Positions 62,950-64,000 of a stretch of DNA of 64,000 nt are shown here, piece after piece (position 1 is the first letter of the stretch; each line of letters begins with the position of its first letter). The DNA comes from Linyphia triangularis (Eukaryota; Arthropoda; Arachnida; Araneae; Linyphiidae). The stretch spans positions 110,147,366-110,211,365 of the forward strand of contig OZ021721.1 in the NCBI GenBank assembly GCA_963978545.1, read 5' to 3'. A program made the position numbers and the translations under genes. Below the pieces are notes generated by a model, which made no database searches, was not told where the DNA came from, and worked only from the letters and a program-made list of their open reading frames with translations.

Positions 62950-63470
62950 GCAATAAATCAATCGTGTGGCTGTTAGAAACTCAGTGGTATAGTTTAAAGT
63001 GAAAAGGTATTGGAATGTTATAAACAAAAATAAAAACTTAACCGGATATTTTAACTCAAATTAGACCTTCATATGAAAGGGAGGCCAAATCATGGCCTTA
63101 TTTGTTAATTATTACTCTGAAACAACGCTTTTTATTACCTTTCATATAAATTTTCAATGTATCACCGAATTCACTTTAAAATAGGAATTAACATGTATCA
63201 AAATTTTTTCAAATATAAATTTTTCAGAATGAGTGCAAACTTAATTAATACATATTTTGATTTTAATGCAGTTGTTATAAATCCAGTGGTATACTTTAAA
63301 AGGAAAGGGCATTGGAATGTCATAAAAAAGAAAAAATCAATGTTATACTTTAGCTCCATTTTGGCCTTCATCTGCAAGTGATGCCGTAGCAATGACAGCG
63401 TTTCTTTATCACTTTTCATGTTAATTTTCAAGGTACTGTCGTATTTCGTTTAAAATAGGAAATACAACAT
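62950..63470. repeat. Degenerate direct duplication, period ~303 bp
   Basis: tcagtggtatagtttaaa near 62980 matches ccagtggtatactttaaa near 63283. The following parts agree in order (attggaatgttataaa, gaccttcatatg, ttttattacctttcatat, ttaaaataggaa). The small frames here on both strands have no coding character. Confidence 0.75.
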
Positions 63471-63479
63471 TTCTAAAAG

Positions 63480-64000
63480 AGATTTAAAATATGCTTCCTA
63501 CAATGAATTCAACCTTGATTAAGAAGGGTCGGAGTTTAAGGCTATCTTTCCTTTGTTAAAAAACAACGCATCTAAGAAACATTTTCTAAGCTGTTTGAGT
63601 ACTTACCAACTTTAACAAAGTATCACATACGTATTGGATATTTTGTGTGTGTAGCATTTTTAAATATTTGGTTTGTTCTTTGAAAAAAAAATTAAAAAAA
63701 AACATTCTTATGTTCTACAGAATTTTCAGAAATTGTTTTTGGCGACAGTAAAACTGTATAAAACTTTCAATCTTTAAAAATATTAAAAAAATTCTACCCT
63801 CATATTGAGTAATATAATGGTAAGAATATATGTTAAAAAATTTAGGCATTTTTCTTTAGTATGTTTTGAATGATTAAATTTCACATCTGAACAATTAAAT
63901 TTCAGGATTTTTTCAAGCTTAAGGAGATAGTCATTTTTTGTCTAAGTGTACTTAAAGTGCATGGATCAGTTCTGAACTTAAACAGTACGTTACATAGACC
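63480..64000. other. AT-rich sequence to the window end, no gene seen
   Basis: A ttaaggagatagtc motif at 63913 could be the left end of another TTAA element cut by the window edge; this cannot be decided here. Confidence 0.3.

Overview
The window is eukaryotic nuclear DNA. It is strongly AT-rich, has introns, and is packed with microsatellites, tandem arrays, tRNA-derived SINEs and foldback DNA transposons. The one recognisable host gene encodes an arthropod-type sulfakinin/cholecystokinin receptor. The Tc1 copy looks like those common in spider genomes. An arachnid, probably a spider, is the best guess; that is inference, not proof.

Host gene: the 3' part of a sulfakinin/CCK-like GPCR gene lies on the minus strand between 21068 and 11480. 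Four exons join in phase and cover TM3 to the C-terminal tail (21068-20868, 13787-13623, 13507-13420, 11897-11480). A fifth, 57-nt symmetric exon (20465-20409) would lengthen extracellular loop 2. The exons for the N-terminus, TM1 and TM2 were not found in the 43 kb upstream and probably lie beyond the window.

Layout: 1-2.7 kb and 4.2-5.4 kb are old, degenerate tandem arrays. 3.3-10 kb holds foldback elements, including a 1.3-kb palindrome and two 203-bp TA-flanked MITEs. 11.5-21.1 kb is the receptor gene, whose introns carry a probable solo LTR, a foldback MITE and local duplications. 22-23 kb holds a probable LINE tail with a long AAAT tract. 24.4-26.0 kb is a nearly complete but inactivated Tc1 transposon. 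27.9 and 40.3 kb carry two copies of one tRNA-SINE with clear target-site duplications, and 38.4 kb carries another tRNA-like SINE. 29.2-30.7 kb is an interspersed repeat. 31.0-31.3 kb is a 300-bp AT microsatellite. 38.5-39.2 kb and 40.8-42.1 kb are well preserved tandem arrays.

43.5-55.8 kb is a striking cluster of TTAA-bounded elements of 600-730 bp. Their termini resemble each other although the interiors belong to several subfamilies. 56.0-58.4 kb is a 2.4-kb DNA transposon with a perfect 8-bp target duplication, nested inside an older repeat and carrying a frameshifted, transposase-like ORF. The rest, to 64 kb, is AT-rich sequence with weak tandem duplications.

There is no operon and no defence system here. 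The interest lies in the receptor's unusual exon structure and in the dense, layered population of non-autonomous transposons. All alignments were made by eye; boundaries may be off by a few bases.
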